Assembly: GCF_012910715.1 (NCBI RefSeq)
Contig: NZ_JABBHF010000001.1
Location: 565,170-629,169 of the forward strand
DNA length: 64,000 nucleotides
Direction of reading: 5' to 3'
Origin: Flavivirga algicola
GTDB taxonomy: Bacteria; Bacteroidota; Bacteroidia; Flavobacteriales; Flavobacteriaceae
A model generated the notes under the pieces. It did not search any database. It saw only the letters and a program-made list of their open reading frames with translations, and was not told the DNA's origin. Made by a program: the position numbers and the translations under genes. The stretch's first letter is position 1; each line of letters opens with the position of its first letter. Positions 54,621 through 64,000 of the stretch are shown here, in pieces.

Positions 54621-55412
54621 CTATCTGTTAATTAATATGACTGTGGTAGTAATCAATGTTATTACCGTAGCTATCGATCCGATAGTTTGAAACGCGGTAG
54701 TACCAGTACCTATAGACTTCTGTCTTATGGGTTTTACATAAATCATATCGTTAGGCTGAATATAATAATATGGAGAATTCATTACTGCAGCATCTGTTAA
54801 ATCTAAATGAAATATTTTTTGCCCTTGAGGGAACTGCCTAATAATCAAAACATCTTTCTTATTTCCTGTATCTAAAATATCTCCTGAACTTGCTAAGGCT
54901 TCAAAAATATTTACACGTTCTTTAAAAATGATTTTAATGCCTCTATTATTAACCTCGCCAAGAGCTGTATACTGCAAACCTGTAAGCTTGACTGTCACAA
55001 AAATATCATTAGCAGCTTTATACTCGGTTTCCAATAGTTTTTTTTCAATAATTTGCTTTATTTCATCTACTGTAAATCCCAACACATTTATTTCTCCCAA
55101 CTTTGGAAGAAGAATATTTCCGTGTAAATTCACTGTAAAGCCATCAAAATAAGCTCGTTCTTGGCTACCAACATTTAAATCACCTTCACCAATTGGGTTA
55201 AAAATAGAAACCGTTTCTTGCTTAGCTGCTTTAATCCGAATATTTAGGATATCATTTATCTGGACACGATATGGTTTTTGCTTCTCGACAATAACCTGAG
55301 TAGAATCTACTGCATTACTTTTATTTTGAAGATAAACGGTATCCTTATATGGAATACAGGAAACAAACACTACATTTATAACTATAATAGCAATAATAAA
55401 ACATCTCTTCAT
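54621..55412 (-). CDS. wza: Wza-type polysaccharide export lipoprotein
   Basis: A 263-residue protein from ATG at 55412 (MKRCFIIAIIVINVVFVSC), a lipoprotein signal with Cys at residue 19; a GTG at 55421 would add three residues. It has a Poly_export domain (QINDILNIRIKAAKQETVSIFN) and SLBB-like segment (VNIFEALASSGDILDTGNKKDVLII) and ends with a hydrophobic helix, as in the short Bacteroidota Wza proteins. It forms the outer-membrane export channel with Wzc. First gene of the locus, 4 bp upstream of wzc. Confidence 0.92.
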   Translation of the reverse strand: MKRCFIIAIIVINVVFVSCIPYKDTVYLQNKSNAVDSTQVIVEKQKPYRVQINDILNIRIKAAKQETVSIFNPIGEGDLNVGSQERAYFDGFTVNLHGNILLPKLGEINVLGFTVDEIKQIIEKKLLETEYKAANDIFVTVKLTGLQYTALGEVNNRGIKIIFKERVNIFEALASSGDILDTGNKKDVLIIRQFPQGQKIFHLDLTDAAVMNSPYYYIQPNDMIYVKPIRQKSIGTGTTAFQTIGSIATVITLITTTVILINR

Positions 55413-55433
55413 AGAGGGCACATTGATTTATCA

Positions 55434-55441
55434 CAAATATA
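55434..55441 (-). promoter_or_regulatory. -7 box (TATATTTG) heading the polysaccharide locus
   Basis: Minus-strand TATATTTG, 21 nt upstream of the wza ATG, in the 47-bp divergent gap. It is the only strong TAnnTTTG element I found in front of the 33-kb locus, so much of it may be driven from here. Confidence 0.55.
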
Positions 55442-55518
55442 AGTTTTCGTCTTGAACAATAAAACTTATGGCAAGTTTTTTGGTTTTTTATCCGTTATTT
55501 GCAAAAAAAAATATTCTT

Positions 55519-57381
55519 TTGAATTATCTAACCGTTGAAAATATATCTAAATCTTATGGAGAGCGAACGCTTTTTGAAAATATTTCTTTTAGCGTACATA
55601 AGGATCAGAAAATTGCTTTCGTAGCAAAAAATGGAACAGGAAAAACCTCCATTTTAAACATTATTTCTGGTGATGACGAAGCAGACTCAGGCAATGTGAT
55701 TTATAGAAAAGGTATTGCAGTTTCTTTTCTATCGCAAGACCCTAAGTTTGATAACAATTTAACTATAGAAGAAACTATTTTTGCTAGTGACAATCCTATT
55801 TTAAAAATCATAGCCAATTACGAAAAAGCACTTTTAAACCCTGAAGATTCTGAATCCTACCAAACCGCTTTCGAGCAAATGGAACAGCATCAGGCCTGGG
55901 ATTTCGAAACACTTTACAAACAAATCCTTTTTAAACTGAAACTGGATAATTTAAACCAAAAAGTAAGTACACTTTCTGGTGGACAAAAAAAACGACTATC
56001 GTTAGCTAATGCCCTAATAAACAAACCCGACTTGTTAATTCTTGACGAGCCTACCAACCACTTAGATTTAGAAATGATCGAATGGCTGGAAGCTTTTTTT
56101 GCTAAGGAAAATATGACATTGTTCATGGTTACACACGACCGCTATTTTTTAGAGCGTGTTTGCAATGAAATTATTGAATTAGATCAAGGAAAGTTATACA
56201 GTTACAAAGGCAATTACTCGTATTATCTGGAAAAAAGGGAAGCCAGAATTGAACAGGAGTCTGTAGAAATAGGCAAAGCAAAACAACTATTCAAGAAAGA
56301 ACTCGCTTGGATGCGTCGTCAACCCAAAGCCAGAACAACCAAATCGAAATCTCGAATTGATGATTTTCAAGATATAAAACATCGTGCGCACCAACGACGA
56401 AACGATCACGAAGTTCAGCTTGAACTAAATATGGAACGTCTTGGTAGCAAGATTCTAGAATTTCATAAAGTATCAAAAGCGTTTAAAGACAAAACCATAC
56501 TCAACAAATTTGATTACACGTTTCAAAAAGGAGAACGTGTTGGGATTATAGGCAAAAATGGTACGGGAAAAACAACCTTTTTAAATATATTGACTCAAAC
56601 CGCACAACCAGACTCTGGTAAAATTGTTAAAGGCGACACTGTTAAATTTGGGTATTACACTCAAAATGGCATTACCATAAAACCCGAACAAAAAGTCATT
56701 GATGTCATCCGCGAATATGGAGACTATATTCCATTAAAGAAAGGTAGACAAATAAGTGCCCAACAACTTTTAGAACGCTTTTTATTTAGCAGAAAAAAAC
56801 AATATGATTTTGTTGAAAAATTAAGTGGTGGCGAACGCAAACGTTTGTATTTATGTACTGTTTTAATTCAGAACCCTAATTTTCTAATCCTAGATGAACC
56901 GACTAACGATTTGGATATTGTAACACTTAATGTCCTTGAAAGTTTTTTATTAGATTTCCCTGGTTGTGTTATTGTCGTATCCCACGATCGCTATTTTATG
57001 GATAAAGTTATTGATCACCTCTTTGTATTTAAGGGCGAAGGTGTTATAGAAGATTTCCCTGGCAACTACACAGATTATCGTGTTTATGAAGACAGTCAAC
57101 CTGTCATTTCAAAGAGTCAGGAAAACAAAAAAGACAAAAATGCCTGGAAGAAAAATGACACCACTAAATTGTCTTATAATGAAGAAAAAGAACTTAAAAA
57201 CATTGAAAGTAAATTAAATGCTTTAGCATTTGATAAAAAAGAATTAGAAAACAAATTCAACAACCCCGACCTTTCACAAGATGACATTAATAATCTATCA
57301 GATGAATTACAAAAAATAATAGATACTATTGAGGCTAAAGAAGAACGGTGGTTTGAATTATCGGCTAAACTTGAGGATTAA
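55519..57381 (+). CDS. ABC-F family ATPase (translation factor type)
   Basis: A 620-residue protein with two ABC domains. First: VENISKSYGERTLFENISFS, Walker A KNGTGKTS, signature LSGGQKKRLSLANAL, LDEPTNHLDL. Second: KNGTGKTTF, LSGGERKRLYLC, LDEPTNDLDIV. A basic linker lies between (RRQPKARTTKSKSRIDD). It resembles the Uup group with a C-terminal coiled coil (about 560-620). ABC-F proteins act on the ribosome. I chose TTG at 55519 because NYLTVENISKSYG is the family N-terminus; an ATG at 55468 adds 17 residues with no family match. Confidence 0.85.
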   Translation: MNYLTVENISKSYGERTLFENISFSVHKDQKIAFVAKNGTGKTSILNIISGDDEADSGNVIYRKGIAVSFLSQDPKFDNNLTIEETIFASDNPILKIIANYEKALLNPEDSESYQTAFEQMEQHQAWDFETLYKQILFKLKLDNLNQKVSTLSGGQKKRLSLANALINKPDLLILDEPTNHLDLEMIEWLEAFFAKENMTLFMVTHDRYFLERVCNEIIELDQGKLYSYKGNYSYYLEKREARIEQESVEIGKAKQLFKKELAWMRRQPKARTTKSKSRIDDFQDIKHRAHQRRNDHEVQLELNMERLGSKILEFHKVSKAFKDKTILNKFDYTFQKGERVGIIGKNGTGKTTFLNILTQTAQPDSGKIVKGDTVKFGYYTQNGITIKPEQKVIDVIREYGDYIPLKKGRQISAQQLLERFLFSRKKQYDFVEKLSGGERKRLYLCTVLIQNPNFLILDEPTNDLDIVTLNVLESFLLDFPGCVIVVSHDRYFMDKVIDHLFVFKGEGVIEDFPGNYTDYRVYEDSQPVISKSQENKKDKNAWKKNDTTKLSYNEEKELKNIESKLNALAFDKKELENKFNNPDLSQDDINNLSDELQKIIDTIEAKEERWFELSAKLED

Positions 57382-57506
57382 CTTGTTTGCAGATGATTGC
57401 AAAGTTAGCACTGATATGTATGGCGTTTAGTATTCCCGCAAAGAAGCAAAAATCGAAGCTTTAGCACCTCAGCAAATCCAGAATACAGCAACTGAACACT
57501 AAAAAC

Positions 57507-58280
57507 ATGTATCAAATTATTCAATACATAAAGTTCCTTATCAAGTCTACCAATCAACACGGTGTACATTCTCCTTTTGTTTATAATTTAGTTACCAAAT
57601 GCTTTTATGACAAGACAAAGTATGATGATTACAAGCACATTTTAAATTATAAAAAAGAGCTTCTAAAAGACAAAACAAGTATTAAAGTAACCGATTTAGG
57701 GGCAGGTTCTCAGGTGATGAAACAACATGAACGTCGTATTTCATCCATGGCTAAAAATGCGGGTTCAACAAACAAAAGAGCTAAACTTTTATACCGATTA
57801 GCAAAACACTTCAGTCCTAAAACTATTTTAGAGTTAGGCACCTCTCTTGGAATTGCAACACATGCCATGAGTTTAGCAAATCAAGACACTCATATAACAA
57901 CCATTGAAGGCTGTCCTAATATTTCGGAGTTTTCGAAAGCAAATTTTAAGAAATATAATTTAGATAATATTGATATAAAAACTGGTGATTTTAATATTGT
58001 GATTAACCAACTACCAGCTAATAATAATTACGATTTTATTTTTTTTGACGGCAACCACCAAAAAAAAACTACTTTAAACTATTTCGAAACATTTTTACAG
58101 GCCGCCAATAATGATTCTATCTTTATCTTCGATGATATTTATTGGTCTAAAGAAATGACTGAAGCTTGGGAAATAATCAAGCAGCATCCTAAAGTTTCCG
58201 TAACAATTGATACTTTTTTTTGGGGCTTAGTTTTTTTTAGAAAGGAACAGGTCAAGGAACATTTTATTATTAGAATTTAA
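57507..58280 (+). CDS. Class I SAM-dependent (O-)methyltransferase
   Basis: A 257-residue protein. The core has KTILELGTSLGIATHAMSL (about 110), HITTIEGCPNISEFSKANF and NYDFIFFDGNHQKKTTLNYFE, the pattern of the catechol-O-methyltransferase-like (Methyltransf_24) group, with FDDIYWSKEMTEAW as late motif. It is not within the polysaccharide locus. It starts 126 bp after the ABC-F gene and is followed by the secreted repeat protein gene. Confidence 0.84.
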   Translation: MYQIIQYIKFLIKSTNQHGVHSPFVYNLVTKCFYDKTKYDDYKHILNYKKELLKDKTSIKVTDLGAGSQVMKQHERRISSMAKNAGSTNKRAKLLYRLAKHFSPKTILELGTSLGIATHAMSLANQDTHITTIEGCPNISEFSKANFKKYNLDNIDIKTGDFNIVINQLPANNNYDFIFFDGNHQKKTTLNYFETFLQAANNDSIFIFDDIYWSKEMTEAWEIIKQHPKVSVTIDTFFWGLVFFRKEQVKEHFIIRI

Positions 58281-58312
58281 TATTTTTATAAATTATCTTA
58301 TAAAATTCAAGA

Positions 58313-59959
58313 ATGCATAAATTATTATTTCTTCTACTGTTTTTTAGCTTACAAGGTTTTTCTCAATTTAGAATAATGGATAGCCAATTGGAAGAAAAAT
58401 CGTTTAGAATGCTTCATAGGCCTTCAACAGAAAATAAGCTTTCCAAGTATTTAAAAATACACCTTAGCAATGATGAAATAAGAAATCTCAGCTATAAAAC
58501 CCCTCCAAATTCACACCAAAGCATTAGAGCACAGTTCCAAGTAAGCGCTAATGGCAGACCATGGAACTTTAGGATTTATACTGGCAACAGAGATCTTAAT
58601 AAAAAATTAGAAAAACTTTTAAGGGAATTTCTACCAAATGAAGTCTCTAACCTTTCAGAACTACATGAATCTATAAACAAAATTCAATTGTTTTCAAAAG
58701 AAGGAAATAAAAACATAATAAATGTCAGTTCTATTATAGTAAGTACTTTTCCTCCTGTGTTTTCATACGTAGACAATCTCTCTCAATCTAATAGTGAAAA
58801 CGTTTTTTACGCAGATGGCAATATCTCTAAAGAAGCAAAAACTTCACTAAAAAAGAAAGTCAGCACAACTACATTTGACACCCCACCCTTATACACATCA
58901 GATGTATTTAAACGTTTTCCTATATCGGGTAAATGTCAAAATATTTCATTTGACGATGCTTACGGTTGCTTTAAAAAGAATTTAGAAAATTTTATTATCA
59001 AAAACCTAAATCAAGAATTAATAAAAAAAGAAAGTGTTGCTGGTGAGCTAAAAACTAATATTCGTTTTAAAATCAACAAAAAGGGCCTCATTACAGATCT
59101 AAATTGTTACTCAATTAGCCCAGCATTTGATGCCGAAATAAATAGAATCGTCCAATTGTTTGGAACAAAAATCATACAACCAGCCAATCGTAATGGAGTA
59201 GCTCTAGAGACATCTGTAAATATGTCTTTGCCCCTGTTCATAAGTGAAAGTTTTACCAAGGAGGAGTTTTTATATCTAAACAACAACTCTTTCACAAGTT
59301 TTTTCAAGGAAAATTTAAAAACCAAAGATATTGAATCGGCAATTATAAGTCATTCAAAACCTGCTATTAAAGTATTTTTTAGTTTCAACAAAAAAGGTGA
59401 TCTACATGACGTTTGGACGAATACAACTAATGAAAAACTAAATAAAACCCTTATTAAGATTTTAAAAAAATATCCTATGAATTCCTTAAACTTAAATAAA
59501 TCTATAAACAGGATATATTCATTGGGAATCATAAGAAAATTTAAGGATAAAAAACAAGTTTTATGTGATAAAGAACTGGAATGGTTTTCAGTTGGAAGCT
59601 ATCAAAAATGTACCACATGTAATAACTCAAAAAGTATAGATGAATTTAATATTCGTCAAATTCGAAACTATATCATTGCCAAGGTTAATTCTAAAAACAA
59701 TGTACATAAACTAGCAAAAGGCTATATGCCAATTAAAGGGCCTCATCTAAAGGTTTGGGCATATGTTACATCAGGCGGTAGCATACAGATCAATAAAATA
59801 GCTAAAATTGGTAAAATAAGCTCAACAAATCCTGAGAATCCAATTATAAAACAAGTAAATACTATTGTTTCCCTAATGCCAGAATATTTCATTAAACCAT
59901 TAAGAAATGGAAAACCCCATCGTGCTGACCTTGGATTAATGGTTTTTCAAATTAAATAA
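58313..59959 (+). CDS. Secreted protein with four TonB-C-terminal-like modules
   Basis: A 548-residue protein with a signal peptide (cut near GFSQ). Four regions of similar design follow: about 69-129, 242-308, 349-409 and 475-548. Each has a strand, a turn with an NG/KG, then helix and a strand ending with a proline-rich closing segment, as in TonB C-terminal domains. The second is the closest (FKINKKGLITDLNC, then the partner strand VNMSLPLF), matching flavobacterial TonB-like proteins. No N-terminal TonB membrane anchor and Pro-rich spacer, so it is not a normal TonB. Four Cys lie in C-x(n)-C-x2-C near 420-445. Confidence 0.62.
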   Translation: MHKLLFLLLFFSLQGFSQFRIMDSQLEEKSFRMLHRPSTENKLSKYLKIHLSNDEIRNLSYKTPPNSHQSIRAQFQVSANGRPWNFRIYTGNRDLNKKLEKLLREFLPNEVSNLSELHESINKIQLFSKEGNKNIINVSSIIVSTFPPVFSYVDNLSQSNSENVFYADGNISKEAKTSLKKKVSTTTFDTPPLYTSDVFKRFPISGKCQNISFDDAYGCFKKNLENFIIKNLNQELIKKESVAGELKTNIRFKINKKGLITDLNCYSISPAFDAEINRIVQLFGTKIIQPANRNGVALETSVNMSLPLFISESFTKEEFLYLNNNSFTSFFKENLKTKDIESAIISHSKPAIKVFFSFNKKGDLHDVWTNTTNEKLNKTLIKILKKYPMNSLNLNKSINRIYSLGIIRKFKDKKQVLCDKELEWFSVGSYQKCTTCNNSKSIDEFNIRQIRNYIIAKVNSKNNVHKLAKGYMPIKGPHLKVWAYVTSGGSIQINKIAKIGKISSTNPENPIIKQVNTIVSLMPEYFIKPLRNGKPHRADLGLMVFQIK

Positions 59960-60167
59960 ATAAGCGATAACTAGATAACCATTTGCATAGTCTATGGGTT
60001 ATAACTTAGGTAAAACACTTGTCTATTCTAATATTTGGATTCACTTTTAAAATTAACCAGAATTCACTATCGATTTTTTAAACGAAATAGAATCAGTTAT
60101 GAATAATGACTTTAAGGCTATCTTGGTCCATATTTTAAATTTATTAGTTTAAAAACAGGATTTCTGT

Positions 60168-60175
60168 TAAATTTG
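60168..60175 (+). promoter_or_regulatory. -7 box (TAAATTTG) for the adenosyltransferase gene
   Basis: Exact TAnnTTTG 33 nt before the ATG at 60209. It overlaps an upstream in-frame TTG (60173), which argues against that codon as the start. A GGCG-TCTTAT-CGCC hairpin lies in the leader (60184-60197). Confidence 0.55.
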
Positions 60176-60208
60176 AAAAAATTGGCGTCTTATCGCCTTC
60201 ATAAAAAA

Positions 60209-60784
60209 ATGAAAATCTACACCAAAACAGGCGACAAAGGTACTACAGCATTATTCGGGGGCACCCGAGTACCAAAACATCATATTCGTATTGAAAGTTA
60301 CGGTACTATTGATGAATTAAACTCCCATTTAGGCTTAATTCGCGACCAGGAGATTGATCAACAATACAAAGATTTAATAATTCATATTCAAGACAGGCTT
60401 TTTACAGTTGGAGCTATTTTAGCAACCGATCCAGAAAAAGCCATTTTAAAAAATGGAAAAGAACGTTTAAACATTCCTAAAATTTCTAATGAAGATATTG
60501 AACGTTTAGAAAAGGAAATGGATGTTATGAATGCAAAACTTCCTCCTATGACGCATTTTGTTCTTCCTGGAGGCCACCAAACCGTGTCATTCTGTCACAT
60601 AGCACGTTGTGTATGCCGCAGAGCAGAGCGTTTAGCAACTGCACTTAATGACATTGAGGAAATCGAACCTAGTGCTTTAATGTATTTAAACCGCCTTTCT
60701 GACTACCTTTTTGTATTGGCACGAAAGTTGTCGTACGACTTACAAGCAAATGAAATTAAGTGGATTCCCGAAAAAGAATCCTAA
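60209..60784 (+). CDS. Cob(I)yrinic acid a,c-diamide adenosyltransferase, PduO type
   Basis: A 191-residue enzyme: N-terminal MKIYTKTGDKGTTALFGGTR, the ATP-binding motif, and THFVLPGGHQTVSFCHIARCVCRRAERL with the Arg/Glu pairs that hold ATP and the corrinoid. It transfers adenosyl from ATP to cob(I)alamin, giving adenosylcobalamin. ATG at 60209 is preferred over TTG 60173. No other cobalamin gene is in the window, so it probably serves scavenged cobalamin. Confidence 0.92.
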   Translation: MKIYTKTGDKGTTALFGGTRVPKHHIRIESYGTIDELNSHLGLIRDQEIDQQYKDLIIHIQDRLFTVGAILATDPEKAILKNGKERLNIPKISNEDIERLEKEMDVMNAKLPPMTHFVLPGGHQTVSFCHIARCVCRRAERLATALNDIEEIEPSALMYLNRLSDYLFVLARKLSYDLQANEIKWIPEKES

Positions 60785-60892
60785 TTAAAGAAACAGCTTT
60801 AAAATATTAACAAAGCACTAATAATTTCAACTGTTTAGATTACAATTAAAGATACGTTCTTAAAATTAACGAATAAATAATTCACTTTTTTC

Positions 60893-60922
60893 TTGTCTGT
60901 TTAAACTAAAAAATTATTTTTG
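60893..60922 (+). promoter_or_regulatory. Promoter of the DUF2795 gene
   Basis: TTG (60893-60895), 19 bp, TATTTTTG (60915-60922): the best -33/-7 pair in the window, with the spacing reported for Bacteroidota promoters. The -7 box ends 22 nt before the ATG. Confidence 0.7.
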
Positions 60923-60944
60923 CAAAAAATTAAACACATAGAAA

Positions 60945-61166
60945 ATGTATTGGACATTAGAACTAGCATCTTATTTAAGTGATGCACCTTGGCCAGCGAC
61001 AAAAGACGAATTAATAGATTACGCTATTAGAACGGGAGCCCCGTTAGAAGTTGTTGAAAATTTACAGTCAATTGAAGACGAAGGTGATTCGTATGATTCA
61101 ATTGAAGAAATCTGGTCCGATTACCCTACTGATGAAGATTACCTCTGGAATGAAGATGAATATTAA
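60945..61166 (+). CDS. DUF2795 domain-containing small acidic protein
   Basis: A 73-residue protein: MYWTLELASYLSDAPWPATKDELIDYAIRTGAPLEVVENLQ, a helical DUF2795 domain, then a strongly acidic C-terminus (EDEGDSYDSIEEIWSDYPTDEDYLWNEDEY). The function is unknown; conserved small proteins of this type are common near secA in flavobacteria. It has its own promoter and terminator. Confidence 0.87.
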   Translation: MYWTLELASYLSDAPWPATKDELIDYAIRTGAPLEVVENLQSIEDEGDSYDSIEEIWSDYPTDEDYLWNEDEY

Positions 61167-61191
61167 TAATAGCAAAGCATAAAGAATAGTT

Positions 61192-61220
61192 AAAAAGTCT
61201 CGATTTGGGGCTTTTTTTTT
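61192..61220 (+). terminator. Rho-independent terminator after the DUF2795 gene
   Basis: Arms AAAAAGTCTC and GGGGCTTTTT (with G-T pairs) around a short loop, followed by a run of Ts. Confidence 0.75.
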
Positions 61221-61253
61221 GTCTTAATATTTATAAAACATCATAACAAAATG

Positions 61254-61261
61254 TATCTTTG
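61254..61261 (+). promoter_or_regulatory. -7 box (TATCTTTG) for secA
   Basis: Full TAnnTTTG match 85 nt before the secA ATG, downstream of the DUF2795 terminator. No clear TTTG at -33. Confidence 0.5.
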
Positions 61262-61346
61262 AATGCTTTACAAAAGCGCAATAAAATTAAACATAACATA
61301 AATTACTTTTAGAGCGATCTCCAAGTAAAAATTAAAATATAAAAAC

Positions 61347-64000
61347 ATGAGTTTTTTAAATTCTGTACTTAAAGTATTTGTTGGCGACAAGTCCAAACAA
61401 GACGTAAAAGCCATCTACCCTATTGTAAATCAAGTAAAAACCTTTGAAGCTGCGTTAGAAGCTTTATCACATGATGAATTACGCAGTAAAACAGATGAAT
61501 TTAAAGGGAAAATTGCCGATGCCACTAAGAGTATCAACGAACAAATAGCAAATCTTTTAGAAGAAGCAGAAAACACCGAAGATATAGACAGGCGTGAGGA
61601 TATTTATCAAGATATTGACAAATTAAAAGATGACGCATACAACGCAACCGAAACGGTTTTAAATGATATCTTACCTGAAGCTTTTGCTGTTGTTAAAGAA
61701 ACCGCAAAACGTTTTGTAAACAATACAAATATTACTGTTACTGCTAATACTTTCGATAGAGAGCTATCTGGAGCTAAAGACTATGTTGTTTTAGAAGATG
61801 ACAAAGCCATTTGGGCAAATTCATGGGATGCAGCAGGGAAAGCTATCACATGGGACATGATTCATTATGATGTGCAACTTATTGGTGGTATAGCCATGCA
61901 CCAGGGGAAAATTGCTGAAATGCAGACAGGTGAAGGAAAAACATTAGTGGCTACACTGCCCGTGTACTTAAATGCACTTGCTGGAAAAGGTGTTCACTTA
62001 GTTACGGTAAACGATTATCTGGCAAAACGTGATAGCGCATGGATGGCTCCTATTTTCGAATTTCACGGCTTAAGTGTTGATTGTATTGATTACCACCAAC
62101 CAAATTCCGATGCTCGTAAAAAAGCCTACAATGCTGATATTACTTATGGTACCAATAACGAATTTGGATTCGATTATTTGCGTGATAATATGGCACATTC
62201 GCCAGACGATTTAGTACAACGCCCACACAATTATGCGATTGTAGATGAGGTCGATTCGGTTTTAGTAGATGATGCCCGTACGCCATTAATTATTTCTGGA
62301 CCAATTCCTCAGGGAGAGCGCCATGAATTTACAGAGTTAAAGCCTAAGGTAGACGATATTGTAAGCGTACAACGTAAATATTTAACAGGTGTTTTAGCAG
62401 AGGCTAAGAAGTTAATCAAAGCTGGTGATACCAAAGAAGGTGGTTTCCAATTACTGCGTGTGTATCGTGGTATTCCCAAAAACAAAGCACTTATTAAGTT
62501 TTTAAGTGAAGAAGGCGTTAAACAGCTGCTTCAAAAAACAGAGAATTTCTACATGCAGGACAACAACCGTGAAATGCCAAAGGTTGATGCCGAACTGTAC
62601 TATGTTATTGAAGAAAAAAACAATCAAATTGAATTAACCGACAAAGGAATAGATTATCTCTCTGGGAAAGATAATCCAGACTTTTTTATCTTACCAGAAA
62701 TCGGTCTTGAAGTTGCTAAAATTGAAAAGCAAAACCTTTCCGCAGAAGAAGAAGCGAATTTAAAAGAAGAGCTATTTAAGGACTTCGGGGTGAAGTCGGA
62801 ACGTATCCATACACTTAACCAACTTTTAAAAGCCTATGCTTTATTTGAAAAGGACACACAATACGTGGTTATGGATAATAAAGTAATGATTGTTGACGAG
62901 CAAACAGGTCGTATTATGGATGGGCGCCGTTATAGTGACGGATTACATCAGGCGATTGAGGCTAAAGAAAATGTAAAAATTGAAGATGCCACACAAACAT
63001 TTGCCACGGTAACCCTTCAAAACTATTTCAGAATGTATCGAAAATTATCTGGTATGACTGGTACTGCGGTAACAGAAGCAGGTGAGTTTTGGGAAATCTA
63101 TAAATTAGATGTTGTTGAAATTCCTACCAACAAGCCCATTGCCAGAGACGATAGAGAAGATTTGGTTTACAAGACAAAGCGTGAAAAATATAATGCCGTT
63201 ATTGACGAAGTAACACAATTATCGCAAGCAGGTCGCCCAGTTCTTATTGGTACAACATCTGTTGAAATTAGTGAGCTATTAGGTAAAATGCTAAGCATTC
63301 GTAAAATATCACACAATGTATTAAATGCAAAACAGCATAAAAGAGAGGCTGATATTGTTGCAGAAGCAGGAAACGCGGGTCAGGTAACCATTGCAACCAA
63401 TATGGCAGGTCGTGGTACCGATATTAAATTAAGCGATGAAGTTAAAGCTGCTGGTGGTTTAGCCATTGTTGGTACAGAACGTCATGATTCACGTCGTGTA
63501 GACCGACAGTTACGTGGTCGTGCAGGGCGTCAAGGAGATCCAGGAAGCTCTCAGTTCTATGTCTCTTTAGAAGATAATTTAATGCGTTTATTTGGCAGCG
63601 AACGTATTGCCAAAATGATGGATAAAATGGGACTCAAAGAAGGTGAAGTTATTCAGCATTCTATGATTTCTAAATCTATTGAACGTGCACAGAAAAAAGT
63701 AGAAGAAAATAACTTTGGGGTTCGTAAGCGTTTATTAGAGTATGATGATGTTATGAATGCACAACGTGAGGTTGTTTACAAACGTCGTCACCATGCCTTA
63801 TTTGGAGAACGTCTTCGTGTAGATTTAGCAAACATGATTTATGATACCTCAGAAGGTATTGCAGAAACAAATAAAGGCGCTAACGATTATAAAAACTTCG
63901 AGTTTGAATTAATTCGTTATTTTTCAATGAACTCTCCAATTTCTGAAGAAGAATTTGGTAAACTTTCTGCTCAAGAAATCACGTCTAAAATATACAAAAC
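61347..64000 (+). CDS. secA: Preprotein translocase ATPase SecA, 5' part
   Basis: The frame is open from ATG 61347 to the window end (884 residues), so the 3' end is missing; Bacteroidota SecA is usually about 1100 residues. Visible: N-terminal SecA opening, Walker A MQTGEGKT (about 192), Walker [17 protein letters not shown], the preprotein cross-linking domain between, NBD2 with [16 protein letters not shown] (about 685), and [19 protein letters not shown]. The insertion after Walker B region (about 340-460) is typical of the group. SecA drives unfolded proteins through SecYEG; yajC at 3207 encodes another Sec component. Confidence 0.96.
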   Translation, partial: MSFLNSVLKVFVGDKSKQDVKAIYPIVNQVKTFEAALEALSHDELRSKTDEFKGKIADATKSINEQIANLLEEAENTEDIDRREDIYQDIDKLKDDAYNATETVLNDILPEAFAVVKETAKRFVNNTNITVTANTFDRELSGAKDYVVLEDDKAIWANSWDAAGKAITWDMIHYDVQLIGGIAMHQGKIAEMQTGEGKTLVATLPVYLNALAGKGVHLVTVNDYLAKRDSAWMAPIFEFHGLSVDCIDYHQPNSDARKKAYNADITYGTNNEFGFDYLRDNMAHSPDDLVQRPHNYAIVDEVDSVLVDDARTPLIISGPIPQGERHEFTELKPKVDDIVSVQRKYLTGVLAEAKKLIKAGDTKEGGFQLLRVYRGIPKNKALIKFLSEEGVKQLLQKTENFYMQDNNREMPKVDAELYYVIEEKNNQIELTDKGIDYLSGKDNPDFFILPEIGLEVAKIEKQNLSAEEEANLKEELFKDFGVKSERIHTLNQLLKAYALFEKDTQYVVMDNKVMIVDEQTGRIMDGRRYSDGLHQAIEAKENVKIEDATQTFATVTLQNYFRMYRKLSGMTGTAVTEAGEFWEIYKLDVVEIPTNKPIARDDREDLVYKTKREKYNAVIDEVTQLSQAGRPVLIGTTSVEISELLGKMLSIRKISHNVLNAKQHKREADIVAEAGNAGQVTIATNMAGRGTDIKLSDEVKAAGGLAIVGTERHDSRRVDRQLRGRAGRQGDPGSSQFYVSLEDNLMRLFGSERIAKMMDKMGLKEGEVIQHSMISKSIERAQKKVEENNFGVRKRLLEYDDVMNAQREVVYKRRHHALFGERLRVDLANMIYDTSEGIAETNKGANDYKNFEFELIRYFSMNSPISEEEFGKLSAQEITSKIYK

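Noticed and set aside
57450-57506. Possible further heptamer array upstream of the methyltransferase gene
   Set aside because: ACTGAAC-ACTAAAA hints at period 7 but only two loose units are in register; too weak to list.
60173-60208. TTG start for the adenosyltransferase
   Set aside because: It lies within the -7 box and adds 12 residues not typical of the family; ATG 60209 fits the conserved MKIYTKTGDKG start.
1-64000. tRNA, rRNA, insertion sequence, prophage, CRISPR or defence genes
   Set aside because: None recognised by eye in the gene set or gaps; a tRNAscan and IS search would be needed to be certain.

Overview
The window is a low-GC chromosomal segment from a member of the Bacteroidota, almost certainly the Flavobacteriaceae. 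The evidence is a PorV-family type IX secretion protein, a cyclophilin-FKBP fusion, a DUF3276 PUR-like protein, a long NusB, PssA/LptB/KdsD genes of this lineage, and many promoters of the Bacteroidota form TAnnTTTG instead of the E. coli -10 box. No tRNA, rRNA, CRISPR, phage or insertion-sequence gene was recognised.

Left part (1-22306), mostly housekeeping: 3' end of a MoxR ATPase gene and a DUF58 gene separated by two heptamer tandem arrays; oxyR; a nusB-DUF1573-yajC group on the minus strand; an ABC exporter; a DUF3276 gene; csaA; a peroxiredoxin-like gene; a GNAT/DinB pair; the dual immunophilin; a recQ lacking the usual zinc cysteines; a kdsD-tatC-CMD-small ORF-lptB operon that links Kdo and LPS export with Tat secretion; an SPFH/ribbon-helix-helix pair behind palindromic TGATAT boxes; a DUF808 gene and pssA; then a PorV2-like gene and a DUF4105/Lnb-like gene.

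Middle part (22375-55412): a 33-kb, one-direction (minus strand) surface-polysaccharide locus. Read in the direction of transcription it begins with wza, wzc, wzm and wzt, then methyltransferases, a very large set of glycosyltransferases (seven GT4, about six GT2-like, one GT32-like), two sugar epimerase genes, a complete neuA-neuB-neuC cassette for CMP-N-acetylneuraminate, an O-antigen polymerase/ligase-like membrane protein, and finally the polyprenyl-phosphate sugar-1-P transferase that would start the glycan. No Wzx flippase gene is present. The locus combines an ABC exporter of the Wzm/Wzt type with Wza/Wzc-type export and a Wzy/WaaL-like protein. It carries a clear recombination scar (duplicated gene junction at 45928-45950 and 46894-46916), and a hexanucleotide repeat encodes the tyrosine-rich tail of the Wzc kinase.

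Right part (55519-64000): an ABC-F ATPase, a methyltransferase, a secreted protein built of four TonB-C-terminal-like modules, a PduO-type cobalamin adenosyltransferase, a DUF2795 protein and secA (cut by the window end).

All functions are read from sequence motifs and family knowledge; no database search was run.
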